The notes under the pieces were generated by a model that made no database searches, was not told the DNA's origin, and saw only the letters and a list, made by a program, of their open reading frames with translations. The position numbers were made by a program, and so were the translations under genes. Positions 1 to 7,723 of a DNA stretch of 55,228 bases are shown here, in pieces. Source of the stretch: Oscillatoriales cyanobacterium (GTDB taxonomy: Bacteria; Cyanobacteriota; Cyanobacteriia; Cyanobacteriales; Microcoleaceae). The stretch covers positions 1 through 55,228 of the forward strand of contig REAP01000088.1 of NCBI GenBank assembly GCA_004294385.1, given 5' to 3'. Each line of letters begins with the position of its first letter. Position 1 is the stretch's first letter.

Positions 1-1094
1 CCCCAAATCCCTCGCCGTAGACTTCAAAATCTCCATCACTTGGCGATAGTTCAAAGCAGGATTTGCCGCCCAAACCAAAGAAGCCGCCCCCGCAACTTTC
101 GCAGTCGCCACCGAAGTCCCCGCCATCGTCCCCAAATCATTTCCCACAGTCGATAAATCAGGGTGTTCAGTCGTGCCGCCATCGGCCACAATATCCAAAC
201 CGCGACCATAACTAGAATAGATCGATCGCCCATTAATATCCCCAGCCCCAACCGTAAAAATATTGTCAAATTCCTGAGAAGCTTGGCCCAAAACCGACAT
301 CACACCGCCGTCGTTACCCGCCGCCACTACCAGCATTACGCCATTTTGCCGCGCATATTCGATCGCACTTCTTTCTGCGGTCGTCAACTCATAGCGCGTC
401 GTCACACTCCCGTCAGCATTCTTCTGAGTCAAATCCAAACTGAGATTGGCGATCGCATTTTTCTGTCCAGAAGCCTTCGCAGCATCCACAAACTCTACCA
501 AAGAATCCGCCCATCTCCCAGAATCGATCGCCCTTCCCACCCACTTCGGCGCAGTCTTATTAATCGGCCCTTCTTGATATTCGCGTAATTCAAATAAGGA
601 CTATCCGCACTCACACCCGTATCAATCGACCCCAGCAACGGCTGAGAGGCCAAAGGAAAATTTAGCAGTTGACGGATTGCATTCGGATTGCTAGGATTCG
701 GCGAATGCGGATCGACGGGAATCAAAGCAATCGGCAAAGTCTCAAACGCACCGCCCGGATTGTAAGGAGTTTGAGTGGCAATCCCATCATGGTACAGACC
801 CAGCGGGTCAAAATCAATCAGCGGTGGTAAATTGTTGGTTGGCGCATCAGGGGCGATCGGGCAAACACCGCTATCAGCAAAGAAATTCGGTAAATGTAAA
901 TCAGACAGCGACCAAGAACCCAATAACTGATGTAAGTGGTCGAGTTCGTGTTCCCAATCCCCAAAACCCGCACTCGGAGTCACAATTTTTTCTAATATAA
1001 AACTTTTCGGTCGTTTCCGACTCTTTGTTTTACTGGAATCCCCAAAACCTTGAGCCCGATCGCGTTTTTTGCCACCAAAATTTAGCCAACCCAT
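1..1094 (-). pseudogene. S8 (subtilisin-like) serine peptidase, frameshifted, 3' end outside the window
   Basis: The reverse strand encodes an S8 peptidase in two frames. From the ATG at 1094 the first frame runs about 173 residues to the catalytic-Asp block GSIDTGV (Asp158) and SPYLNYANI. Near 571-583 the homologous reading moves to another frame, continuing APKWVGRAIDSGRWADSLVEF, then VVAAGNDGG and the catalytic-Ser block GTMAGTSVATAKV (about 100-135), and runs off the left edge. S8 peptidases need Asp, His and Ser. The His block (HGTHV type), expected between the Asp block and the second segment, is absent, so the frame break probably marks an internal deletion of a few dozen codons and not just one missing base. 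No signal peptide is visible. Family call is strong; the deletion is inference from the S8 pattern. A sequencing error alone would not explain the missing His block. Confidence 0.75.
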
Positions 1095-2043
1095 AATTTT
1101 TCTACCCTGATTAATATGAATTCGATCGCACGAACTTAATTAAATGCCTTCAGACATTCAACCAAAATCCTTTTTCGACAAGGATTTTTCAGTAATCGTC
1201 AAAAATTTCTGTTTATTTGAGAACTTAGGCAAATTTAACAAATTTCCTGTATGGGCGATCGCGCAAAAACTTTGTTAATGCTTAATTTATATGGTTTTTT
1301 GCTTCTTCACACGGTTATTCTATACCAAAAGTATTTGTGCGATCGTAAAGTTTGTGTAAAGTTTTTGGGAGAGCAATCCCCACATCAACCAGAAATATCC
1401 GCTACATAACCCTTCCCACGCAATTATTGAAATAGTTAGAATTTACACTTGCTTTTTTTCAGCTTTCTGATAACATAACTACCAAGGTGAAATTTGGATT
1501 AAAGTCTAAAGCCCAAACAAATATCACTCAAGCTTCTTCACAAAATGCTTTAATACTTCCCTGCTTCATTGAAACGGGGTAAAATTTTCATTGAGAAATA
1601 CCGTTTTCAGGGAAATTTAGGGTTGATCGAAATACTCAAAAACCTAGCGGAGAAAACTGAAAAATATAAATTTGCGATCGATTCAAGACAACTCAATAAA
1701 AACACCCACTTTGACTGACTTCTCTTGTCCCCCCCTTAAGAAGGGGGGCTAGGGGGGATCTAGTTTCAGCCTGAAACCCACGGTCTCTCTGCTTGATCCG
1801 AAAGTCTAGATCCCCCTAAATCCCCCTTAAGAAGGGGGACTTTGAGAGAACTCTGTTGTTCTCCCGGATGTTTTAGGAGACGAGTGAAACTCTTGTCCCC
1901 CCCTTAAGAAGGGGGCTAGGGGGGATCGAGTTTCAGCCTAAAATGGGTAATTTCTAAATTGGGCCGATGACTTTTTCCAGCTTCAGTCCATCCGTTACAT
2001 CCCGTACATTGCTCGTTGCCGAACTTCTTCCTTCTTCCAAACC
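1095..2043. other. 949-bp intergenic region with C/G-rich hairpin repeats
   Basis: No convincing gene. The left half is AT-rich with scattered HIP1-like GATCG sites and should hold the upstream region of the divergent protease gene. The right half carries three copies of a hairpin repeat (listed separately). No strong promoter or tRNA was recognised. Confidence 0.5.
1724..1928. repeat. Three copies of a CCCCCTTAAGAAGGGGG hairpin repeat
   Basis: Copies at about 1724-1762, 1807-1840 (inverted) and 1891-1928. Each has a near-palindromic core CCCCCTTAAGAAGGGGG beside GGGGGGATC and can fold into a stem. The first and third copies are direct and the middle one inverted, so larger cruciforms are possible. 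This resembles interspersed repeats common in filamentous cyanobacterial genomes. Confidence 0.8.
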
Positions 2044-3072
2044 ATGCAACTCAAATCAGCGGTGCAGTGGATATCTCATCCCGACGGTCATTGGATACTT
2101 CGCAATCCCGAAGACATTACCTGTCTGCAAATAGACGACTTTGACAAACAAGTAATTTCGCTACTAAATCAACAACCACTAACAAATATTCTAGCCGAAT
2201 ACGACCTAGATTTAGAAGCTGTGCAAAATCTCTTAAAAGACTTAGCACAAGCAGGAATGCTAGAAGGAAGCAAACCGCCGAAAGCTAAATTTAACCTCCT
2301 ATCCTTCACAATTCCCCTAGTCAATCCCGATGTTTGGTTATCGCGGCACATCGACAAAATCCGCTGGATTTGGACGTGGGAATTTGGCTTTTTTCTCTGT
2401 GCTTTCATCTCTTCCTCTGTAGCAGTGTGGTTGGCTTCCTCTACCGAAGTCGCCGCCTCGCACCAGCAGTTATTGACAGCCGGAAAAAGTGAGAACATAA
2501 TCAAAGTTGTCTTGCTGACAATGGTGGTAATAGCTTTGCATGAACTCGGTCATGCTTTCACGCTCAAACACTACGGCGGTATTGTTAAAGAAATTGGATT
2601 GTTGTTTATGTGTCTCATCCCTGGATGCTATACAGATACAACCGATCAATACAGTTTAGTCCGGCGGAAACAGCGAGTTTTAGTAGTAGCAGCGGGAGTA
2701 TTAATTCAAGTAACAATTTGGGCATTGGCTGTTTGGATTTGGCTGTTTTCTCAATCCAATCCGGTTTGGCATCAAATTAGTTATTTGTTGATGGTGGCGG
2801 CATTATTGACAGTGGCAATTAATTTGAATCCATTGAATAGATTTGATGGTTATTATTTGTTGGTTGCGGTCACTGGTGTTAACAATCTGCGACAAAGGTC
2901 GTTTGATTTTTATGTGGATTTGTTGCGGAGGGAAGAGATTGAGGAAGCAGTGGAAACGCGATGGGTTTTGGCGGCTTATGCGCCTTTGAGTATAGTTTAT
3001 ACTGTTTGGGCTTTTAGTTACTTAATGTCTTTGATTGGAAATTGGGCTTTGCTAAATGTTCCGAGTTTTTGA
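2044..3072 (+). CDS. PqqD-like domain fused to M50-type membrane metalloprotease
   Basis: 342 residues. Residues ~8-75 (WILRNPEDITCLQIDDFD onward) look like the small winged-helix/PqqD-like domain that recognises leader peptides in ribosomal-peptide maturation systems. The rest is polytopic, with the zinc motif HELGH at 166-170 and a second motif NPLNRFDGYY that supplies the third metal ligand, as in site-2 proteases (M50). Such proteins usually sit beside HlyD-like or ABC peptide exporters; here there is none, and the neighbours are a broken protease and a PEP-CTERM gene. Likely role: intramembrane processing or export of a peptide, substrate unknown. The protease family is well supported; the PqqD-like assignment is moderate. 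Confidence 0.75.
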   Translation: MQLKSAVQWISHPDGHWILRNPEDITCLQIDDFDKQVISLLNQQPLTNILAEYDLDLEAVQNLLKDLAQAGMLEGSKPPKAKFNLLSFTIPLVNPDVWLSRHIDKIRWIWTWEFGFFLCAFISSSVAVWLASSTEVAASHQQLLTAGKSENIIKVVLLTMVVIALHELGHAFTLKHYGGIVKEIGLLFMCLIPGCYTDTTDQYSLVRRKQRVLVVAAGVLIQVTIWALAVWIWLFSQSNPVWHQISYLLMVAALLTVAINLNPLNRFDGYYLLVAVTGVNNLRQRSFDFYVDLLRREEIEEAVETRWVLAAYAPLSIVYTVWAFSYLMSLIGNWALLNVPSF

Positions 3073-3130
3073 CCTCGATGAATCATATCAAATCCCGTAG
3101 CATCGGAATTAACATTACCCATCAAAATCA

Positions 3131-3190
3131 GGACACGGCAGTGCCGTTTCCCTACAATTAATCGGGTAGGGAAACGGCACTGCCGTATCC
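3131..3190. repeat. GGACACGGCAGTGCC hairpin repeat (copy A)
   Basis: Inverted repeat with 25-nt arms (24 of 25 paired) around a 10-nt loop. The arm starts GGACACGGCAGTGCCG and ends CCCTAC. The same family recurs at 13687-13753, at 25666-25729, and split at 33829/34080. It is followed by TGCAACCGGAATTGA, a tag also seen after the 25666 copy. Could act as a bidirectional terminator; it is mainly an interspersed repeat. Confidence 0.85.
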
Positions 3191-3284
3191 GACTTATCAT
3201 GTCTGAGTGCAACCGGAATTGAGATCACAGGCGGGACGCCCGTGCCACAAAAATGCAATTTGATTATTTTAGGGGTTTACTGAA

Positions 3285-3977
3285 ATGAATGTTTGTCAAA
3301 AGTTGGGAATTGTTGGCGGAAGTTTGAGTTTTGTACTTGTTAGTCAATCTTTGTCAGTACAAGCTGCTACTCTTACTCAAACTTATACTGTGGATCTGGG
3401 TTCGCAACCGTTAAATAGCAGCACGAATGTGGTTTTGCCCAAGTTTAATTCGCTGTTGGGAACGCTATTAAGGGCTTATGTTACGGTTAAGTCTACTGTT
3501 AATAATAGTGTGAGTATTACTCCTTTGACGGGAGATTTTGTGGGAACGGCGACGACAAATGCCACTATTGCTGTGAATATTCCGCTGTTGAAAGTTGACC
3601 CTAATTTGACTTTGAGTGTGTTAGCAAGTCCGCCGGAAACGAGGATTGCTAGTGGGGGTGCAGTTCGTGTTAGCGGTTCGGCTTCCGGTACTGTGTCAAA
3701 AAGTTATGATTCCCAGCAGTCTCTGAGTGCTTTAAGTGGATGCGATGGTGATACTTTTATCGCAGGTTTGATGACTACGGGTTTGACTCAAATTCAGGGG
3801 AATCCTGTTAGAGGTAATTTTGGAGGTCTGGTGTCGGCTAATACTACAGTCAGTGCAATTTATGAGTATGAACCTATTGCTGATGCTTCTGTACCGGAAC
3901 CGATGACTGCTGTTGGTACGTTTGTGGCTGCTGGGATGGGTTTGTGGTGGAAGAGAAGGGCGGCAAAAAAGATGTAA
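3285..3977 (+). CDS. PEP-CTERM sorting-domain surface protein
   Basis: 230 residues with a Sec-type signal peptide (hydrophobic stretch to about SVQA at residue 27). The middle is low-complexity and rich in Ser, Thr and Val, typical of beta-rich surface proteins. The C-terminus has the tripartite PEP-CTERM signal: VPEP, a hydrophobic segment (TAVGTFVAAGMGLWW) and the basic tail KRRAAKKM. PEP-CTERM proteins are processed by an exosortase and are linked to exopolysaccharide production; no exosortase gene lies in this window, but a polysaccharide region lies at 27-37 kb. The specific function of the mature protein is unknown. Confidence 0.85.
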   Translation: MNVCQKLGIVGGSLSFVLVSQSLSVQAATLTQTYTVDLGSQPLNSSTNVVLPKFNSLLGTLLRAYVTVKSTVNNSVSITPLTGDFVGTATTNATIAVNIPLLKVDPNLTLSVLASPPETRIASGGAVRVSGSASGTVSKSYDSQQSLSALSGCDGDTFIAGLMTTGLTQIQGNPVRGNFGGLVSANTTVSAIYEYEPIADASVPEPMTAVGTFVAAGMGLWWKRRAAKKM

Positions 3978-4127
3978 TAGCAATTTAGATATCCCTCGCC
4001 CCCTGAATAAGGGGACAAGAGTATTTCTGAAAGTTCCCTTATTACTCGCAGACCCGAAGAAAAAAATATTTCCCAAAACACTTGACAAACTGGCGCACAT
4101 ACGCAAGAATAGTGATTCGTGACAAAT

Positions 4128-4209
4128 GCGGAACTGGCGGAATTGGTAGACGCGCATGATTCAGGTTCATGTGGTGCAAGCCTTCCGGGTTCAAGTCCCG
4201 GGTTCCGCA
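4128..4209 (+). tRNA. tRNA-Leu (anticodon CAG)
   Basis: 82 nt. The 7-bp acceptor stem pairs GCGGAAC with GTTCCGC, with discriminator A at 4209. The anticodon arm CATGA/TCATG closes loop TTCAGGT, giving anticodon CAG (reads CUG). A variable arm and the T arm GGGTTCAAGTCCC fit a class II tRNA-Leu. CCA is not encoded. Confidence 0.96.
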
Positions 4210-4231
4210 TTTCACAGGCAGAAGGTAGTCT

Positions 4232-4260
4232 GGGGTTAACCTGATACAGGCAATAACCCC
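4232..4260 (+). terminator. Hairpin after tRNA-Leu
   Basis: GGGGTTA pairs with TAACCCC across a 15-nt loop just after the tRNA and before the methyltransferase start. There is no strong T-tract, so it may be a processing or weak termination signal. Confidence 0.4.
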
Positions 4261-4282
4261 ATTCACTCTGCTAAATCAAATA

Positions 4283-5059
4283 ATGCTGACAAGTATTCAA
4301 AATCCCCTAGTCAAGGAAATCCGCAAGCTCCATAGCTCGAAGGGACGCAGGGAACAACAATTATTTTTACTCGAAGGGACGCATTTGCTGGAGGCAGCTT
4401 GTGCATCGAAACACCCACTAGAAACTGTTTGTGCAACTCCAGAATGGGTTGAGAAGCACGATCGACTGTGGGAGCAAATTTGTAGTTTAGCCGATCGCAC
4501 CGAATTAGTTAGCTCAAAAGTATTAGAATCGATCGCCACTACAGTTCAACCAGACGGCATTATCGCCACCGCCCCCCGCACCCCAACCCCACCGACAGAA
4601 ATCTCAACTTTGGGAATAGCCTTAGAAACAATCCAAGATCCCGGTAACTTGGGGGCGATCGTCCGCACGGCTGCGGCTGCTAATGCCGATGGTTTGTTGG
4701 TTAGTGCAGACAGCGCTGATTTAGATCATCCCAAAGTGCTACGCGCCTCGGCAGGAGCTTGGTTTAAACTACCAATGGCAGTCAGTCCAGATTTAACAGT
4801 CGAAGTTTCGCAATGTAAAAGTCGAGGGATGCAAATTTTAGCAACCGTTCCCAACGCTAGTTTGACCTATTGGGAAGTAGATTTGCGAGTGCCGACTCTG
4901 ATAGTTTTGGGCAACGAAGGCTCTGGTTTGTCCGCAGAATTGATCGGTTTGGCCGATCGACAAGTTCAAATTCCCCTGAGTCGGGGCGTAGAATCATTAA
5001 ATGTGTCGATCGCTAGCGCCCTGATTTTATACGAAGCTCAACGACAAAGAAGTCATTAG
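4283..5059 (+). CDS. TrmH/SpoU-family RNA 2'-O-methyltransferase
   Basis: 258 residues. An N-terminal substrate-binding domain (NPLVKEIRKL, LEGTHLLEAA) precedes the trefoil-knot SPOUT methyltransferase domain with its three motifs: IQDPGNLGAIVRTA (~123), LGNEGSGLS (~210) and PLSRGVESLNVSIASALIL (~232). These build the AdoMet-binding knot used to methylate a ribose 2'-OH in rRNA or tRNA; the RNA target cannot be read from sequence. It stands alone behind tRNA-Leu. The last codons (AGT CAT TAG) lie inside the heptamer repeat that follows, so the repeat abuts the stop codon directly. Confidence 0.9.
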   Translation: MLTSIQNPLVKEIRKLHSSKGRREQQLFLLEGTHLLEAACASKHPLETVCATPEWVEKHDRLWEQICSLADRTELVSSKVLESIATTVQPDGIIATAPRTPTPPTEISTLGIALETIQDPGNLGAIVRTAAAANADGLLVSADSADLDHPKVLRASAGAWFKLPMAVSPDLTVEVSQCKSRGMQILATVPNASLTYWEVDLRVPTLIVLGNEGSGLSAELIGLADRQVQIPLSRGVESLNVSIASALILYEAQRQRSH

Positions 5060-5130
5060 TCAGTAGTCATTAGTCAATAGTCATTAGTCAATAGTCATTA
5101 GTCATTAGTCAGTAGTCATTAGTCAGTAGG
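5051..5130. repeat. Heptanucleotide tandem repeat (AGTCATT/AGTCAGT/AGTCAAT)
   Basis: About eleven 7-bp units, variants of AGTCA(T/G/A)T, start within the last codons of the methyltransferase gene. They are followed at 5138-5186 by CCCCATTCCC/GATGCCC units. This is the STRR type of repeat known from filamentous cyanobacteria. Confidence 0.85.
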
Positions 5131-5229
5131 TAGATTAATGCCCCATTCCCCATTCCCGATGCCCAATTCCCCATTCCCGATGCCCCTTTACAGAAAATAA
5201 ATGTAAAGAAATGTAGTCAAACACTCTCA

Positions 5230-5451
5230 CAAATGTTAAGATTCTTAACATAAGGTAGCGTTGTTAACCCCTAAGCAAAACCCAACCTGAGACGGGGGCG
5301 ACAGGGAGTAGCAGCTAGCTACCATCAAAACGAAGCCTCTTTAAATCCAAGGAAAGCGCAAGTCCCCGCCCGCTTTCCTTCCCAGAAAAAACTAGGGGTT
5401 TGCTTTCATCAGCAAACTCTTATAGGCACTGATCCTCAGCGGGAAAAGCTC
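5230..5451 (+). promoter_or_regulatory. Structured leader upstream of the sigma factor gene
   Basis: The region after the repeats holds two strong hairpins: AAGGAAAGCG/CGCTTTCCTT (5349-5358 with 5371-5380, perfect 10 bp) and GTTTGC/GCAAAC (5399-5418). The latter is close enough to the ATG at 5452 to affect translation. A long structured 5' UTR with possible post-transcriptional control is inferred; no known riboswitch was recognised. Confidence 0.4.
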
Positions 5452-6411
5452 ATGAAAACTCTTAAGTCCTCAGATACAGATTCTGTTCGCGCTTACTTGC
5501 GAGAAATTGGCCGCGTTCCCCTGTTAACCCATGACCAAGAAATACTCTACGGGAGACGGGTACAGGACTCAACCGCACTGCATCAGAAAAAAAATATTTT
5601 AGCCGAAGAGTTAGGCCGCACCCCGACGGCGGCTGAATGGGCACAGACAGTCGGGCTGTCTGAGGCACAGTTGCAGCGGACGATCGACCACGGGGACAGA
5701 GCAAAACGGCAAATGGTGGAAGCCAATCTGCGACTGGTGGTGTCTGTTGCTAAGAAATACATCAAGCGCAACGTAGATTTACTGGATCTAATTCAGGAAG
5801 GCACGATCGGGATGCAGCGAGGAGTAGAAAAATTTGACCCGACTAAGGGCTATAGATTTTCTACCTATGCTTATTGGTGGATTCGTCAGGCGATTACCCG
5901 CGCGATCGCCGAAAAAGGCCGTACCATCCGCTTACCAATCCACATTACCGAAAAGCTCAACAAAATCAAAAAGGCTCAGCGTCTACTTGCTCAACAGCTT
6001 GGCCGCTCAGCCACGGCTGCTGAGTTGGCCTCAGAGTTAGATTTGACTCCCAAGCAAATTCGCGAATATCTCGATCGCGCCCGTTTGCCACTTTCCCTGG
6101 ACTTGCGCGTGGGAGACAATCAAGATACAGAGTTGGGCGATTTGTTGGAAGATACGGGTACTACCCCGGAAGATTTTGCCCTGCAAGCTTCCCTGCGGAC
6201 GGATTTGGATCATCTGATGGCAGAATTGACTCCCCAACAACGGGATGTGCTGGCCTTACGGTTTGGTTTAGAAGATGGGCAGACTCTAACCTTGGCCAAA
6301 ATAGGCGATCGGCTCAGCATCAGCCGGGAACGAGTGCGGCAAATAGAACGGGAAGCTTTGACTAAACTCCGCAAACGCAAGCAAGATATCAACGATTATC
6401 TGGCCTGCTAA
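5452..6411 (+). CDS. Group 2 sigma-70 family RNA polymerase sigma factor (cyanobacterial SigB/SigD type)
   Basis: 319 residues. Region 1.2 is at ~10-40 (SVRAYLREIGRVPLL). Region 2, with the -10 reader, is at ~89-152 (RLVVSVAKKYIKRNVDLLDL, FSTYAYWWIRQAITRAI). Region 3 is at ~165-230. Region 4, with the -35 helix-turn-helix, is at ~258-308 (RFGLEDGQTLTLAKIGDRL, ISRERVRQIEREAL). It lacks the long region 1.1 of the primary SigA, so it is a group 2 alternative sigma factor, which cyanobacteria use for light, dark, nutrient and heat adaptation. Assignment to SigB, SigC, SigD or SigE needs a tree. It has a structured leader and is probably monocistronic. Confidence 0.93.
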   Translation: MKTLKSSDTDSVRAYLREIGRVPLLTHDQEILYGRRVQDSTALHQKKNILAEELGRTPTAAEWAQTVGLSEAQLQRTIDHGDRAKRQMVEANLRLVVSVAKKYIKRNVDLLDLIQEGTIGMQRGVEKFDPTKGYRFSTYAYWWIRQAITRAIAEKGRTIRLPIHITEKLNKIKKAQRLLAQQLGRSATAAELASELDLTPKQIREYLDRARLPLSLDLRVGDNQDTELGDLLEDTGTTPEDFALQASLRTDLDHLMAELTPQQRDVLALRFGLEDGQTLTLAKIGDRLSISRERVRQIEREALTKLRKRKQDINDYLAC

Positions 6412-6621
6412 GTAGATTGGGGATTGGGTTTTATTCCCCATTCCCAATCTAAAATCGTAAAAACCGCCTCCTTCAATTCGGTTGTGCCCACTTTGTTCTG
6501 ATCATCGTCCTGCTACATTGGTAATGACTTGGTAAGAAAGATCAGCAGCCAGTAGATAAAGTTATCGAAATTAACGGGGCTGCGTCTAAAATCAACAACT
6601 GTCTCTGAAACGGAGGTTCTC

Positions 6622-6963
6622 GTGAGCAACTCATCTAATAAATCCCCAGAATTTTTTGAAGAAGACGGAGAAAACTCCAATTTACTTTGGCAGTACGTGC
6701 AGTCAATGGCTCCAGACACCGTTTCTCAGTTATCTAAGCCAAATTCTCACGAAGTTTTCCAAGTAATGGAGCGAAATATTGTCGGACTTTTGGGCAATTT
6801 ACCTTCGGAGCACTTCGGGGTGACAGTGACTACCAGTCGCGAGCATTTGGGCAGATTGTTGGCTTCAGCGATGATTAGCGGTTATTTTCTCAAGAATGCC
6901 GAACAGCGAATGACTTTTGAAAAGTCTATACAAGCTAGTGAAATACATGGCTCGGAAGATTAG
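6622..6963 (+). CDS. DUF760 family protein
   Basis: 113 residues, GTG start at 6622 preceded by a good ribosome site (GGAGG, 6612-6616). The core LLWQYVQSMAPDTV, FQVMERNIVGLLGNLPSEHF and TSREHLGRLLASAMISGYFL matches DUF760, a small family of cyanobacteria and chloroplasts with no settled biochemical function. No membrane segment. It lies alone after the sigma factor and is followed by a hairpin terminator. Confidence 0.88.
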   Translation: MSNSSNKSPEFFEEDGENSNLLWQYVQSMAPDTVSQLSKPNSHEVFQVMERNIVGLLGNLPSEHFGVTVTTSREHLGRLLASAMISGYFLKNAEQRMTFEKSIQASEIHGSED

Positions 6964-6993
6964 ATCGTTAACAGTTAAATAGTGCAAAAGTCA

Positions 6994-7019
6994 AGCCCCC
7001 CGTCACCAGATGGGGGGCT
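6994..7019 (+). terminator. Terminator-like hairpin after the DUF760 gene
   Basis: AGCCCCCC pairs with GGGGGGCT around GTCACCAGAT. The downstream sequence (ATTGTTAGTTGTTATTTG) is T-rich but interrupted. Confidence 0.65.
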
Positions 7020-7048
7020 ATTGTTAGTTGTTATTTGTGTTATTTGTT

Positions 7049-7175
7049 ATATCATGTCCGGTCAATTACCATGATTCCTGTAGGGGCGGGTTCACCAATA
7101 ATATTTGCCAAAAACCGACATTCTCAAAAACCCGCCCCGGCCTATGTATTGTGCGCGATCTATCGGACATGATAT
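7049..7175. repeat. 127-bp MITE-like element with 12-bp perfect terminal inverted repeats
   Basis: ATATCATGTCCG at 7049-7060 is the exact reverse complement of CGGACATGATAT at 7164-7175. Inside, GGGGCGGGTT (7084-7093) and AACCCGCCCC (7128-7137) form a second inverted pair. There is no coding capacity. It fits a miniature non-autonomous element or a large hairpin repeat; no clear target duplication was identified. The downstream flank to 7262 is A-rich (AAATAACAAATAAAAAATA type). Confidence 0.7.
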
Positions 7176-7275
7176 TAGTTGTTTCAGCAATTACCAATTA
7201 GCAATTACCAATTATCAGTCGTAACAAATAACAAATAACAAATAAAAAATAAAAAATAAAAAATAACCTATTACT

Positions 7276-7692
7276 ATGTCTCTTTCTGCTTTACCTCACA
7301 AAGTTATCGGCGTTGCTGTCATCTGGAATGAACAGGGACAAATTTTGATTGACAAAAGGCGTAAACAAGGACTACACGGCGGTTTTTGGGAATTTCCTGG
7401 CGGTAAAATAGAGCCTGGGGAAACCATCGCAGCTTGTATTAAACGGGAAATTATGGAGGAGTTGGGGATCGTCATAGAAGTTGGTGAGAGCTTAATGACG
7501 ATCGAACACGACTACACTAAATTTACAGTGACGCTTTGTGTGCATAACTGCTATTACGTCAGCGGTGAACCGCAAACCCTCGAATCTGATGAAATTCGCT
7601 GGGTGACACTAGATGAACTTGACCAATTTACTTTTCCCAAAGCGAACGAACAAATTATTGCTACTCTCCGTAAAAATTTAACTGTTAACTGA
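7276..7692 (+). CDS. mutT: MutT/Nudix hydrolase (8-oxo-dGTP diphosphatase)
   Basis: 138 residues. A complete Nudix box GX5EX7REUXEEXGU is seen from Gly43 to Ile65 (GKIEPGET, KREIMEELGI), preceded by the MutT-like LIDKRRKQGLHGGFWEFPGG, which binds the oxidised purine. Hydrolyses 8-oxo-dGTP to the monophosphate and so prevents A:T to C:G transversions. Length is normal for stand-alone MutT. Convergent with sasA, with 31 bp between the stops. Family certain; 8-oxo-dGTP specificity likely from the HGGFWEFPGGK signature. Confidence 0.9.
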   Translation: MSLSALPHKVIGVAVIWNEQGQILIDKRRKQGLHGGFWEFPGGKIEPGETIAACIKREIMEELGIVIEVGESLMTIEHDYTKFTVTLCVHNCYYVSGEPQTLESDEIRWVTLDELDQFTFPKANEQIIATLRKNLTVN

Positions 7693-7723
7693 TAGCTAAT
7701 AACTGATAACTGTTAACTAATTT

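Noticed and set aside
163..588. 141-codon forward frame over the S8 protease
   Set aside because: Shadow of the reverse-strand peptidase, whose conserved blocks are clear.
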